Assembly: GCA_039812545.1 (NCBI GenBank)
Contig: JBDIAR010000053.1
Location: 1-18,850, forward strand
DNA length: 18,850 bases
Origin: JBDIAR01 sp039812545
Lineage (GTDB): Bacteria; Actinomycetota; Actinomycetes; Actinomycetales; Dermatophilaceae
Direction: 5' to 3'
A model generated the notes under the pieces. That model worked only from the letters and a program-made list of their open reading frames with translations. It was not told the origin of the DNA and did no database searches. Below, one piece after another: positions 6,788 to 14,966 of the stretch. The translations under genes were made by a program, and so were the position numbers. How positions within the stretch are numbered: the first letter of the stretch is position 1; every line of letters starts with the position of its first letter.

Positions 6788-9700
6788 GCGTCGCGGTTCA
6801 CCGCTTCCTGCCCTGGGCCCGTCGGGGGTTGTCCTCGGCCGTCCCCGCCGGTGCCACCGGAGCCCCCCTGCCCGCACGTGCGGTCATCGAGGTCGGGGTG
6901 AAGATCACGGGCGTGGATGCGGTGTCGACCCGGGCCACCCTCAACGGCCCCGGCGACGTCATCGGTCTCGACCGATCGGTCGTCGTGCGGACCTACCCCA
7001 CCGACGGAGCGACCAGCGTCGAGCCGAACTACCTCGCAGCGGTGGATCTGGACCAGCCCGAATTGCCCTGGCTGTTCACGCCATCCGGCGCCGCCCCCGG
7101 CGAACGACTCGCTCCCTGGTTGGTGCTCGCCGTCGTCGAGGACCGACCCGGCGTCGCCATCGTGCCGCCCCCGGCCGGTGCCCCGCTGCCCGTGCTCACC
7201 ATCGCCTCCGGCGCGGCCGCCGAATTGCCGGATCTGACGGACAGTTGGGCGTGGGCACACGCCCAGCTCCTCGACTCCGACGCCGGCGACGGGTCACCGG
7301 CGTCCGTCGGCGCCGCTTTGCGAGACCACCCGAATGCCAATGTCGCCCGGCTCGTCTGCCCGCGACGACTGCGGCCGAACGCCTCCTGGCTCGCCGTGCT
7401 GCTCCCGGCCTTCGACGCCGGCGTGAAGCGCGGCCTCGGGATCGACCCGGGGACCGGCCCGCTCGGCCCCGCCTGGACCGGCGGCGACACCGCGAGCCTT
7501 CCGGTCTACTATCACTGGCGCTTCACCACCGGGCCGGAGGGCGACTTCGAGTCACTGGCCCGACGCCTCAAGCCGTTCAAGGTCGACACGGCAGTGGGAC
7601 GGATCGCCATGTACGTCGGCGCCGCGGCGCCCCCAATCGCCCTGCCGTCCGGTGATCCCGGCCGGATTGTCGACATGGACGGCGCTCTCATGGCGCCCAC
7701 CGACGAACCCGGCACTCTCGGCGACATCGTCCAACCGCTGCGCGACGGGCTGGCCACGATGGCCGGGCTGGTCGCCGACGCGGCCGACGGCATACTGGAC
7801 GGTCAGGGCGACCCGACCCCGGAATCCGGGCAACCCGTCGGCCCACCCGTTTACGGGCAGTATGCCGCCCGCCGCCGAGTCGTCGAACCGACCGACCCGC
7901 TGTGGTTCCGCGAGGCGAACACCGACCCACGATCCCGGGTGGCGGCCGGGTTGGGCGCCGAGGTACTGCGCGCCAACCAGGAGGATGTCGTCGCGGCCGC
8001 GTGGGAACAGGTCGGCGACGTGCTCGCGGCCGAGGCCGCGCTGTCGCGGGCTCGGCTCAGCCTGGAGGCGGGACGCCGGTTCCGGGAGCGGCACATCCTG
8101 ACCACTCCGCCCGATCGCCTGCTGCACCTGGCCGCCCCCATGGCGGGTCGCACCCCGTTGGACCAGCGAACCGTGGCCGCCGAGATCGACGTGACGAGTA
8201 TGCCGTCCGGTGTCACCGACCCGGCCGCGCGACGAATGCTCTCACCGGCCGGGCGGGTCATCACCCGGGCTACTCGACTGATCGGGACGCCGATCGGCTT
8301 CGGTGGCATGGTCGCCCGGCTCGCCGACGGACACCAGAACATCGACGCGACGGCCTTCGCTTGGTCGGGTGTGGACGGCTCCGTCGGGATGCGCGCCGTC
8401 GACCGCGGGGACGGAACGGTCGACTACCGCGACCTCGGAATCGATCTCGTGGTGCCGGCGGCCGACGCGGAACGGGTCGCGCGCAGTCAGACGGTGCTCA
8501 CTGCCATGCCGGCGCCAGTGGGGGCGGATGCCGTCCGCATCAGGGACGATCTGGCGACCGTCGGGATCGTTTCGCGGGCCGAACTGTCCTCTGCCCGGCT
8601 GGCCGCTCGCGAGGTGGCGAAGCGACTGGTCGACCGGGGCACCTTCACGCACGGCATCAGCACCGATGCCGTGCTGACCACCGCGATCGACGCGGCGGCC
8701 ACCGCGAAGTCCACGGTGGGCGTCGTGCTCGACATCACCAAGACGGGGTCGTTCGACGTCAACGTCCTGACCGTCAAGGGTGCCGGGACCGTGGTCGCGA
8801 CACCGCTGGACGGCGGAACGGCGACACCCGTCGTGCGCATCTCGCCGGCCCTCGACGGGATCGTGTCGATCCGCGATGTCCTGGCCGCGCTTCCCCCCGG
8901 GGCACTGACGGTTCGTGAGGCCGCACCCGATGCCGTGGCTCCGGTCATCCTTCCCGGGGTGAATGCCGGCGAAGTGCAGCTGAAACGCGACGTCGCCCCG
9001 GGTCCCGTGATCCGCGGGAACGCCGGACCGATCGTGGCGCGCGGCCCGGTGTTGCGCCGCGGGCCCGTCATCCCTGTTGGCCCGGTACGCCCAATTGGTC
9101 CAGTGGGCCCGGTTGGTCCAGTGGGCCCGATCGGTCCGGTGGGGCCCATCGGTCCCGTCGTCGTCCGCCCCGGTCCGATCGTGCGCGTCGACCCCGCCGT
9201 CTTCCAGCCCCCCGCCGACGGATCGACGACGATCACCGTCGCGGCCCCCATCGTCGACCAGTCCGTCATCGGGGTCTTCCGTGCGGCCGCGCAGGATCAA
9301 CTGCGTGAGAGTGTGCTCGCGGAGGTCGAACCGACGCGCCAGATCGTCCAGTTCCCCCTGGCGGCTGCAGCGTCGGCTGTCGTGCGCCGCTGCGATCCCG
9401 ACATCGTGCAGGCGGCACGGCGTGACGCCATGGTCTCCTTCGCGGGCAGTGCCGCGGGCATGATCGCCGGCGGGCTTGCGCTACCCGGCTGGCGGCTGCC
9501 CAAACTCGCCGACCGCGTCATGGCATACCCCCACTTCCCCCGGGGGGCGTACGAACTGCTGGCGGCTTTCGACCGCACCAGGTTCTGTCCCGGAATCGAC
9601 CAGGTGCCAACGGATTCGGTCACCCTGTTGCGGACGAATCCGCGCTTCATCGCCGCCTTCCTCGCCGGACTCAACCAGGAAACCGAACGCGAGCTCATGT

Positions 9701-10299
9701 GGCGCCGGTTCCCGACCGACCTGCGCGGGACGCCATTCCAGCACTTCTGGACCCGACTGGACGGCCGCGACGACATCACGCCGATGAACGAGTGGAGCAC
9801 CGGTGGACTGCCCGAGCAGACCGCCGACCCCAAGGGACTATTGGTGCTGTTGATCCGCGGTCAGCTGCTGCGGCGTTATCCGAACACCATCGTCGTCGCC
9901 GTGCCCGCCATCGGGCCACGCACTCCGTCGCCGGACGCGACGAAGGTCCTGCGCCCCATCGTCTTCGGCCGTTTCGACCCCGATGTCAGCTTCTTCGGCT
10001 TCGCTCTGGAGACCGAGCAGGTGATCGCCGATCCCGGTTGGTTCTTCGCGCTCATGGAACCGCCCACCGAGCCCCGGTTCGGACTCGACGAGACCTCGAC
10101 CCTGGCGACTCCGACGCGGTGGGACGACGCGGCCTGGCAGCACCTGCCGACGGTGACCCCCGGCCGGCACCTGACGACCACCGCGTTGCGGTCCGTACCG
10201 GCCAATCCGGCTCCCGATCGAGCCGATCACGTTGCGGCGGCGCTGTTCCAGCGTCCGTTCAAGCTCGTCGTCCACGCCAAGCATCTGGTCCGCGAGTAG
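6784..10299 (+). CDS. large conserved protein of unknown function with a GP(V/I) repeat hinge
   Basis: A 1171-residue protein. The start is GTG 6784, overlapping the previous stop (GTGA) with GAGG at 6773-6776, so translation is coupled. The frame is open far upstream, but that part lies over the DUF6603 gene. Motifs in order that I recognise as shared by a widespread uncharacterised family: F-L-P-W-A-R-R-G near 8-15; G-P-G-D-V-I-G-L-D (55-63); E-P-N-Y (80-83) then L-P-W-L-F-T-P (about 96-102); T-D-P-R-S-R-V-A-A-G-L-G from 380; A-A-W-E-Q-V-G-D (405-412); then, after a repeat hinge (about 748-795), N-P-R-F from 952, E-L-M-W-R-R-F-P-T-D-L-R-G (970-982), L-L-R-R-Y-P-N (1028-1034) and G-W-F-F then P-T-E-P-R-F-G-L-D (1094-1102). 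No catalytic signature, signal peptide or membrane segment is evident. The conserved Trp/Pro/Arg motifs look structural, as in a scaffold or assembly component. Confidence 0.8.
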   Translation: MSVAVHRFLPWARRGLSSAVPAGATGAPLPARAVIEVGVKITGVDAVSTRATLNGPGDVIGLDRSVVVRTYPTDGATSVEPNYLAAVDLDQPELPWLFTPSGAAPGERLAPWLVLAVVEDRPGVAIVPPPAGAPLPVLTIASGAAAELPDLTDSWAWAHAQLLDSDAGDGSPASVGAALRDHPNANVARLVCPRRLRPNASWLAVLLPAFDAGVKRGLGIDPGTGPLGPAWTGGDTASLPVYYHWRFTTGPEGDFESLARRLKPFKVDTAVGRIAMYVGAAAPPIALPSGDPGRIVDMDGALMAPTDEPGTLGDIVQPLRDGLATMAGLVADAADGILDGQGDPTPESGQPVGPPVYGQYAARRRVVEPTDPLWFREANTDPRSRVAAGLGAEVLRANQEDVVAAAWEQVGDVLAAEAALSRARLSLEAGRRFRERHILTTPPDRLLHLAAPMAGRTPLDQRTVAAEIDVTSMPSGVTDPAARRMLSPAGRVITRATRLIGTPIGFGGMVARLADGHQNIDATAFAWSGVDGSVGMRAVDRGDGTVDYRDLGIDLVVPAADAERVARSQTVLTAMPAPVGADAVRIRDDLATVGIVSRAELSSARLAAREVAKRLVDRGTFTHGISTDAVLTTAIDAAATAKSTVGVVLDITKTGSFDVNVLTVKGAGTVVATPLDGGTATPVVRISPALDGIVSIRDVLAALPPGALTVREAAPDAVAPVILPGVNAGEVQLKRDVAPGPVIRGNAGPIVARGPVLRRGPVIPVGPVRPIGPVGPVGPVGPIGPVGPIGPVVVRPGPIVRVDPAVFQPPADGSTTITVAAPIVDQSVIGVFRAAAQDQLRESVLAEVEPTRQIVQFPLAAAASAVVRRCDPDIVQAARRDAMVSFAGSAAGMIAGGLALPGWRLPKLADRVMAYPHFPRGAYELLAAFDRTRFCPGIDQVPTDSVTLLRTNPRFIAAFLAGLNQETERELMWRRFPTDLRGTPFQHFWTRLDGRDDITPMNEWSTGGLPEQTADPKGLLVLLIRGQLLRRYPNTIVVAVPAIGPRTPSPDATKVLRPIVFGRFDPDVSFFGFALETEQVIADPGWFFALMEPPTEPRFGLDETSTLATPTRWDDAAWQHLPTVTPGRHLTTTALRSVPANPAPDRADHVAAALFQRPFKLVVHAKHLVRE
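9025..9168 (+). repeat. tandem 18-bp repeat coding for eight GP(V/I)xxx hexapeptides
   Basis: Eight consecutive 18-base units inside the 1171-aa gene encode hexapeptides that each begin Gly-Pro-Val/Ile (residues about 748-795). In order they read GPIVAR, GPVLRR, GPVIPV, GPVRPI, GPVGPV, GPVGPI, GPVGPI, GPVVVR. The units at 9097-9114, 9115-9132 and 9133-9150 are nearly identical in DNA, pointing to recent slippage expansion; the outer units are diverged. The central part has Gly at every third residue, like collagen. It lies between two conserved regions and probably acts as a stiff Pro-rich spacer. It is too short to be a typical collagen trimer on its own. Confidence 0.85.
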
Positions 10300-10334
10300 G
10301 TGCGGCCCGTGATCCAGCGTCAAAGGAGTAGCCA

Positions 10335-13300
10335 ATGCCCGGCATCGACCTGAGCGGCATCGACGCCGTCCGAAGGGAATCCGTCGCCTCCGACGACGCG
10401 CTGCGCGACGCGACGGTCCGCGTCCGCGACCTCCGGCTGGATCTCAGCGATCGCCTCGCGCGCGGCGCGGACCCGGCGGACATCACCGATCTCACCGCCG
10501 CCCTCGCCGAGGCGCAGGCCGGCCGCGACGCGATCCTGCAGGAACGAACCCGCCTCATCGACGCCGTCCGTGAACGGGCCGACGCCATCGTCGAGGCAGT
10601 CGGGAATCCCGAGCGCGCGATCGCGACACTGGATGGACGGACCCCCATCGCATTGCTACCGGTGCGGATCGAGACCAAGTACGCAAGCCCCGACCGGCTG
10701 CTGGTGCGCGTCTTCCCCGACCAACTCCACGTCACCGCTCACGACGAGGCGTTGACCGATGCCGAGATCGACGCGGGACAGCGCTATTGGCAGCTGCGCT
10801 GGGAGCGGCTGGACGACGCAACGGTGGCGGCGGACGCCTGGAACACCATGGTGGCCGGATTCCGGCCGGGTAGGGCGCGATTCGTCGTCGACACGATGCG
10901 GCCCACGAACTCCCCGCCGGACCCCCCGGCATACCCCGACCCGGCTCGCCGGGCCGAGGGGTGGAGCCGGCCACCGATGGCACGCGCGCTACCGGACCGC
11001 GTCGCCGTCATCGGCCACCGACGAGACGGCGAGGGCAGGTACACCGAGATCTTCCGGGTGTGGGGCGGGGCCTCGATCCCGGACACTCTCGCCGTCGGCC
11101 CCTCGCCCGCGGCACTCACGCAGGCCGAGGACGGCTACCCCGACGACCCGGCCCTGGCCTGGCTCCGGGACCCGGCCGCCGCGGAGCGCGTCGGACTCCT
11201 CATCACCGTCACGCAGGACGACATCCACCCCGGGACCGGTGCCCGCCTCGGCGACGGGGTCGACCGAATCCTGGTGTGCGGGCTGGACTGGACCCGCACG
11301 CCCGAGCAGTCGGCCGCCGAACTTCAGTCCCTCCTGGTCGCCCAACACGCCGAGGGGGACATGTCCTTCGTCCCAGCCGGGACCCCGACGAACAACACCG
11401 CGGACACCGATGCGGGAGCGGGAGCCGGGTCGGCCACCGACCCGCGGGCCTACGATCCGTTCGAGCCCACCGACCCGGTCCCCGACGGTGCCGCCCGGAC
11501 CCTGGCGGCGGCTCTGGGCCTGCGGCCGGAAACCCTCGACGCCGTTCCCCACGCCGGGCTGCGCGAACCTCGTTGGCAGTCGGCGCTGGCCGAGGTGCTC
11601 TGGCGCGCCGGCCCCGGACACTACCTCACGGACCTGCTCGACCCGGTGGCGAGTTCGCCTCAGATCGACGCCAGGATGCGCGAGTTCGCGGTCGCCCATC
11701 TGCGGCCCGGCGGTCCCATCCCGACGATCCGCAGCGGGCGCCAGCCCTACGGCATCCTCCCGATCGTCGCCCGACGCCGATTCGCCCCGCACGGACCCGC
11801 GGAACGCGATGTCCTCAAGGTCGCCACAGTCCTGCGCGATCTCGCCGAACCGCTAGTCGGACAGGTTCCCCGGCTACCCGAGGCCGGAACGAGCGCCGCG
11901 GTCGACGAGGCCCTGCTGGCGCTGCTGCAACGGACCCCGGTCGCGTGGTCACTCGACTTCCGCTCGGCCGTGGGACCGGTACAACGCAAGGCGATGAGTG
12001 TGTACTGGGACATGATCGCCGCGTTTCAACGGGATTGGACGGCGATCATCTGGTCCAAGCTGCAGACCTACACCCTGACCAGGCTCTCCGAGCTGACCCT
12101 GGACAAGCAGAGCCACCGCCTGGACGTCCCGCTCGTGCGTCCGACAGTCGACGGGCGCGCCACCGGTGACCCGGCGGTCTACCTGGCCGAGATCGCGGAA
12201 CTGCTGACCGACCCGCACGGGGAACTGGTGCTCCGGCTGCGCGAGAATTCCGAAGCCCTCCTCGAGGCGCTCGTCGCCTGCTCCGCGGTCGCCGAAATCG
12301 CGGCGGTCGCGGCGACCGTGGTCAAGCCGGTCGTCGGCGATCCGGCTGAGGTGCGCGACGTCTTCACGCTGCCCAAGGTCGCGGACACCTTCCGGATCGA
12401 GACGCCGGTCGCCGACGCCCAGCTCAAGTTGGCGACGGCCAGTATGCGGGAACTCGCCGAAGCCGTTGTGCCCCAGGTTGACCCGACTCAACCCGTTGCC
12501 GTTGCCGTGACCAGTCAGTTCGCCGCCAAGTGGTTCGACCGAATCGCGGACCTCGGCGTGCCGACGGATCCGCACTACTGGATGGGACGCTTCGCCACGG
12601 CACTGAAGGACCTCGCCCAGGCTCCCGCGGACGAACTCGAGTGGGCCTTCCGTGGGCAACTCGACGCGTATGCCAGCCGCATGGATGCGTGGTTCACCGC
12701 GTTGGCGTCCTCGCGGCTCGCGGACCACCGGGCGGCCCGGCCGACCGGCGTACACGTGGGCTGCTGGGGCTGGGTGGAGGATCTCAGGCCGGAGGGGCGC
12801 GGGGATCGCACGCTGGGCTACGTTCACACCCCGTCGATCCCGCAGGCGACGACCGCCGCCCTCCTGCGCAGCGCCCGTCAGGGGCACGAGGGACCCGGTG
12901 GCGAGGTCTTCGACGTTCAACTGACCTCGGCCCGGGCCAAGGAGGCCCTGGCCGTCCTCGGCGGAGTCGGCCAGGGGCAACGGCTCACCGCCCTGCTGGG
13001 CTACCGGATCGAACGGCGCCTGCAGGACGCCGGCCCACTGATCACGAGGTACATCTGGCACTTCCGGGCGGCCTACCCGCTGCACAGCCAGGGCGACAAC
13101 CCCGACCAGCCGGCCCAGGCCATCGCGGCCCGCGACGTCGTCGACGGCGTCGCCCTGCTCGATGCGTGGCGTGCTGACCGCGCGGCCGTCCTGACCGCCG
13201 GTCGGGTCGCGCCCGGCGACGCGGGAGCGGTGAGCGGGGTCCTCGACGCCGTTGCCGGAATCTACGACGGCGTGAGCGACGGACTCGTCGCCGAAGCGGT

Positions 13301-14960
13301 ACACCAGGCGGCTCAGGGCAATCTCGAGCGGGCCGGTGCGGCCCTCGGCGCACACGACCGGCAAAGCGCGCCACCGGATCTGGACGTCCTGCGCACCCCG
13401 CGCGACGGGGCGGTGCTGGTTCAGCGCGTCGGCGTCCTGCTGCAGGACGACGGCCCCGCGCCGGGCTGGCCGCGTGACATCCGTGGCCGGGCCGAACCTC
13501 GTCTGGACACCTGGCTCGGAACCGTCCTGGGTCCGCCGGCCGGGTGGGCCGTCACCGCGCGGCTGCTGCGGGCCGATGGCTCGGTCGAGGATCTCCCGCC
13601 GATCACCCTGGACCAGGTGGGGTTGGGCCCGCTGTCGTTGGTGCGAGCAGCGGTTCGACCCGGAGTCGGCGGCCCGAGCGAGCTGGAGGGGTTGATCGCC
13701 CTCGTACTGCGGGCAACCGCGCCCGCGTTGGGCCCGGGGGATCGGATCGAATTGCTTCCGGAGGGCGCCCCGGGGGATCCGGCACGTGGAATCGCGCTGT
13801 TGCTCACCCTGCTCGAAGCCGCCGGGAAGGTGGTCGGTTCCCAGTCCGTGTCGGGGCCGGACTTCGCAGCGTCCGGCGCGACCGCAGGGGCGGGCGCCAC
13901 GGTCGATACCGCCGAATTGCGTTCTCGGGTCTCGCAAGTGCGGACCAGCCTGACCACGGCATTGGACGGGCCGTCCGGGCTGCGGGCGGCCATCGCCGGT
14001 GGCGCGGCCGCCGACCTGTTCCACGCGCTGCTGACCGCATCGGTCTTCGACTCGACGGCGCTGCCCGTCGACGTGCCGATGTCCGTCGACGCGGCAACCT
14101 CACTGAGTGCCCAGGCCGAAACGGTCCTGACCGCCCTGACCGCGGCGGCTGCTCGATTCGACACCGAGTTCGCGGCGGTGGCCGCCACCGGAGACCCGGT
14201 CGAGGTCGACGGCCTCATCGCGGCGGTGCGGATCCTGCTGGGTCCGGGAGCACCGATGCTGCCCGTGCTCACCTTGTCCGACGCCGCCGCCGCGACCGCC
14301 TCCCTGGCGGATCGAGCGGCTCTGCTGAGCGGTGACGACTTCGCGGTCGTGACCTGGCTGCACCAACGCGCCCTCGTGCGTCCGCACGTGGACCCCTTGG
14401 GAATGCTGTTGCGGCACAACGAGGCCGACAACGTCGACGTGGCCGGGGAACTGCGGGTCGTGCAGGCGCCGCATGCACCTGGAACGCGTTGGTGCGCTTT
14501 GCCGCTGGCCGACCTCTCCGCGCCGCCGGCGCACGGGACCGCGGCTTTGGTGTGCCATGCGCCGACCGCTCCGGACCTGTCCAGACCGATAGCCGGTCTC
14601 CTCGTCGACAGCTGGACGGAGACGCTGCCGTCGGCCACTGCCACCACCGCACTGGCGTATCACGTCGACGCGCCGGGCTCGCGACCGCCGCAGACCGTTC
14701 TGCTGGCCGTCCATCCGCAGGTCGACCCGAGCACCTGGGATCTCGACACCGTCCTGGACACCATCGCCGAGGCCGCCGACCTGGCCCGGCTACGGACCTT
14801 GACGATGAAGGAATTGTCGGTCCTCGGCGGCTTCCTGCCGGCCTGGTATCTGCCGGACTGCTACACCCGCGATGTGGCCTCGGTGCCCCTCAAGGGACTA
14901 CGCGAGCGGGCTTTCGCCACCGGCTTCGCCAAGATCGCCACGATCGCCGGGAAGGGCTGA
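10335..14960 (+). CDS. very large conserved protein of unknown function (LPVRIET / GTPTNNT / RQPYGILP family)
   Basis: The longest gene of the block, 1541 residues. ATG 10335 follows AAAGGAG (10322-10328) at six bases, and the 35-base gap to the previous gene has no hairpin. Residues about 10-90 are charged and heptad-like (many R/D/E with regular A/L/V), a likely helical hairpin or coiled coil. Then come conserved blocks I recognise from a recurring uncharacterised bacterial family: L108-P-V-R-I-E-T-K-Y116, R-V-F-P-D-Q-L-H-V, F345-V-P-A-G-T-P-T-N-N-T355, and I465-R-S-G-R-Q-P-Y-G-I-L-P476. A Gly/Ala-rich linker follows the Asn motif (about 357-366). The second half is Ala/Val/Leu-rich, with long mixed helix/strand stretches and no motif I know, ending in a conserved-looking L-P-A-W-Y-L-P-D-C-Y segment. 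No signal peptide, no membrane segment, no nucleotide-binding loop. Role unknown; size and context suggest a structural core. Confidence 0.8.
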   Translation: MPGIDLSGIDAVRRESVASDDALRDATVRVRDLRLDLSDRLARGADPADITDLTAALAEAQAGRDAILQERTRLIDAVRERADAIVEAVGNPERAIATLDGRTPIALLPVRIETKYASPDRLLVRVFPDQLHVTAHDEALTDAEIDAGQRYWQLRWERLDDATVAADAWNTMVAGFRPGRARFVVDTMRPTNSPPDPPAYPDPARRAEGWSRPPMARALPDRVAVIGHRRDGEGRYTEIFRVWGGASIPDTLAVGPSPAALTQAEDGYPDDPALAWLRDPAAAERVGLLITVTQDDIHPGTGARLGDGVDRILVCGLDWTRTPEQSAAELQSLLVAQHAEGDMSFVPAGTPTNNTADTDAGAGAGSATDPRAYDPFEPTDPVPDGAARTLAAALGLRPETLDAVPHAGLREPRWQSALAEVLWRAGPGHYLTDLLDPVASSPQIDARMREFAVAHLRPGGPIPTIRSGRQPYGILPIVARRRFAPHGPAERDVLKVATVLRDLAEPLVGQVPRLPEAGTSAAVDEALLALLQRTPVAWSLDFRSAVGPVQRKAMSVYWDMIAAFQRDWTAIIWSKLQTYTLTRLSELTLDKQSHRLDVPLVRPTVDGRATGDPAVYLAEIAELLTDPHGELVLRLRENSEALLEALVACSAVAEIAAVAATVVKPVVGDPAEVRDVFTLPKVADTFRIETPVADAQLKLATASMRELAEAVVPQVDPTQPVAVAVTSQFAAKWFDRIADLGVPTDPHYWMGRFATALKDLAQAPADELEWAFRGQLDAYASRMDAWFTALASSRLADHRAARPTGVHVGCWGWVEDLRPEGRGDRTLGYVHTPSIPQATTAALLRSARQGHEGPGGEVFDVQLTSARAKEALAVLGGVGQGQRLTALLGYRIERRLQDAGPLITRYIWHFRAAYPLHSQGDNPDQPAQAIAARDVVDGVALLDAWRADRAAVLTAGRVAPGDAGAVSGVLDAVAGIYDGVSDGLVAEAVHQAAQGNLERAGAALGAHDRQSAPPDLDVLRTPRDGAVLVQRVGVLLQDDGPAPGWPRDIRGRAEPRLDTWLGTVLGPPAGWAVTARLLRADGSVEDLPPITLDQVGLGPLSLVRAAVRPGVGGPSELEGLIALVLRATAPALGPGDRIELLPEGAPGDPARGIALLLTLLEAAGKVVGSQSVSGPDFAASGATAGAGATVDTAELRSRVSQVRTSLTTALDGPSGLRAAIAGGAAADLFHALLTASVFDSTALPVDVPMSVDAATSLSAQAETVLTALTAAAARFDTEFAAVAATGDPVEVDGLIAAVRILLGPGAPMLPVLTLSDAAAATASLADRAALLSGDDFAVVTWLHQRALVRPHVDPLGMLLRHNEADNVDVAGELRVVQAPHAPGTRWCALPLADLSAPPAHGTAALVCHAPTAPDLSRPIAGLLVDSWTETLPSATATTALAYHVDAPGSRPPQTVLLAVHPQVDPSTWDLDTVLDTIAEAADLARLRTLTMKELSVLGGFLPAWYLPDCYTRDVASVPLKGLRERAFATGFAKIATIAGKG

Positions 14961-14966
14961 GCTGCA

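Noticed and set aside
11949..14024. 691-codon open frame on the minus strand
   Set aside because: Lies wholly opposite the 1541-aa gene and has a shadow-type composition (Arg, Gly, Gln, Asp) with no motif.
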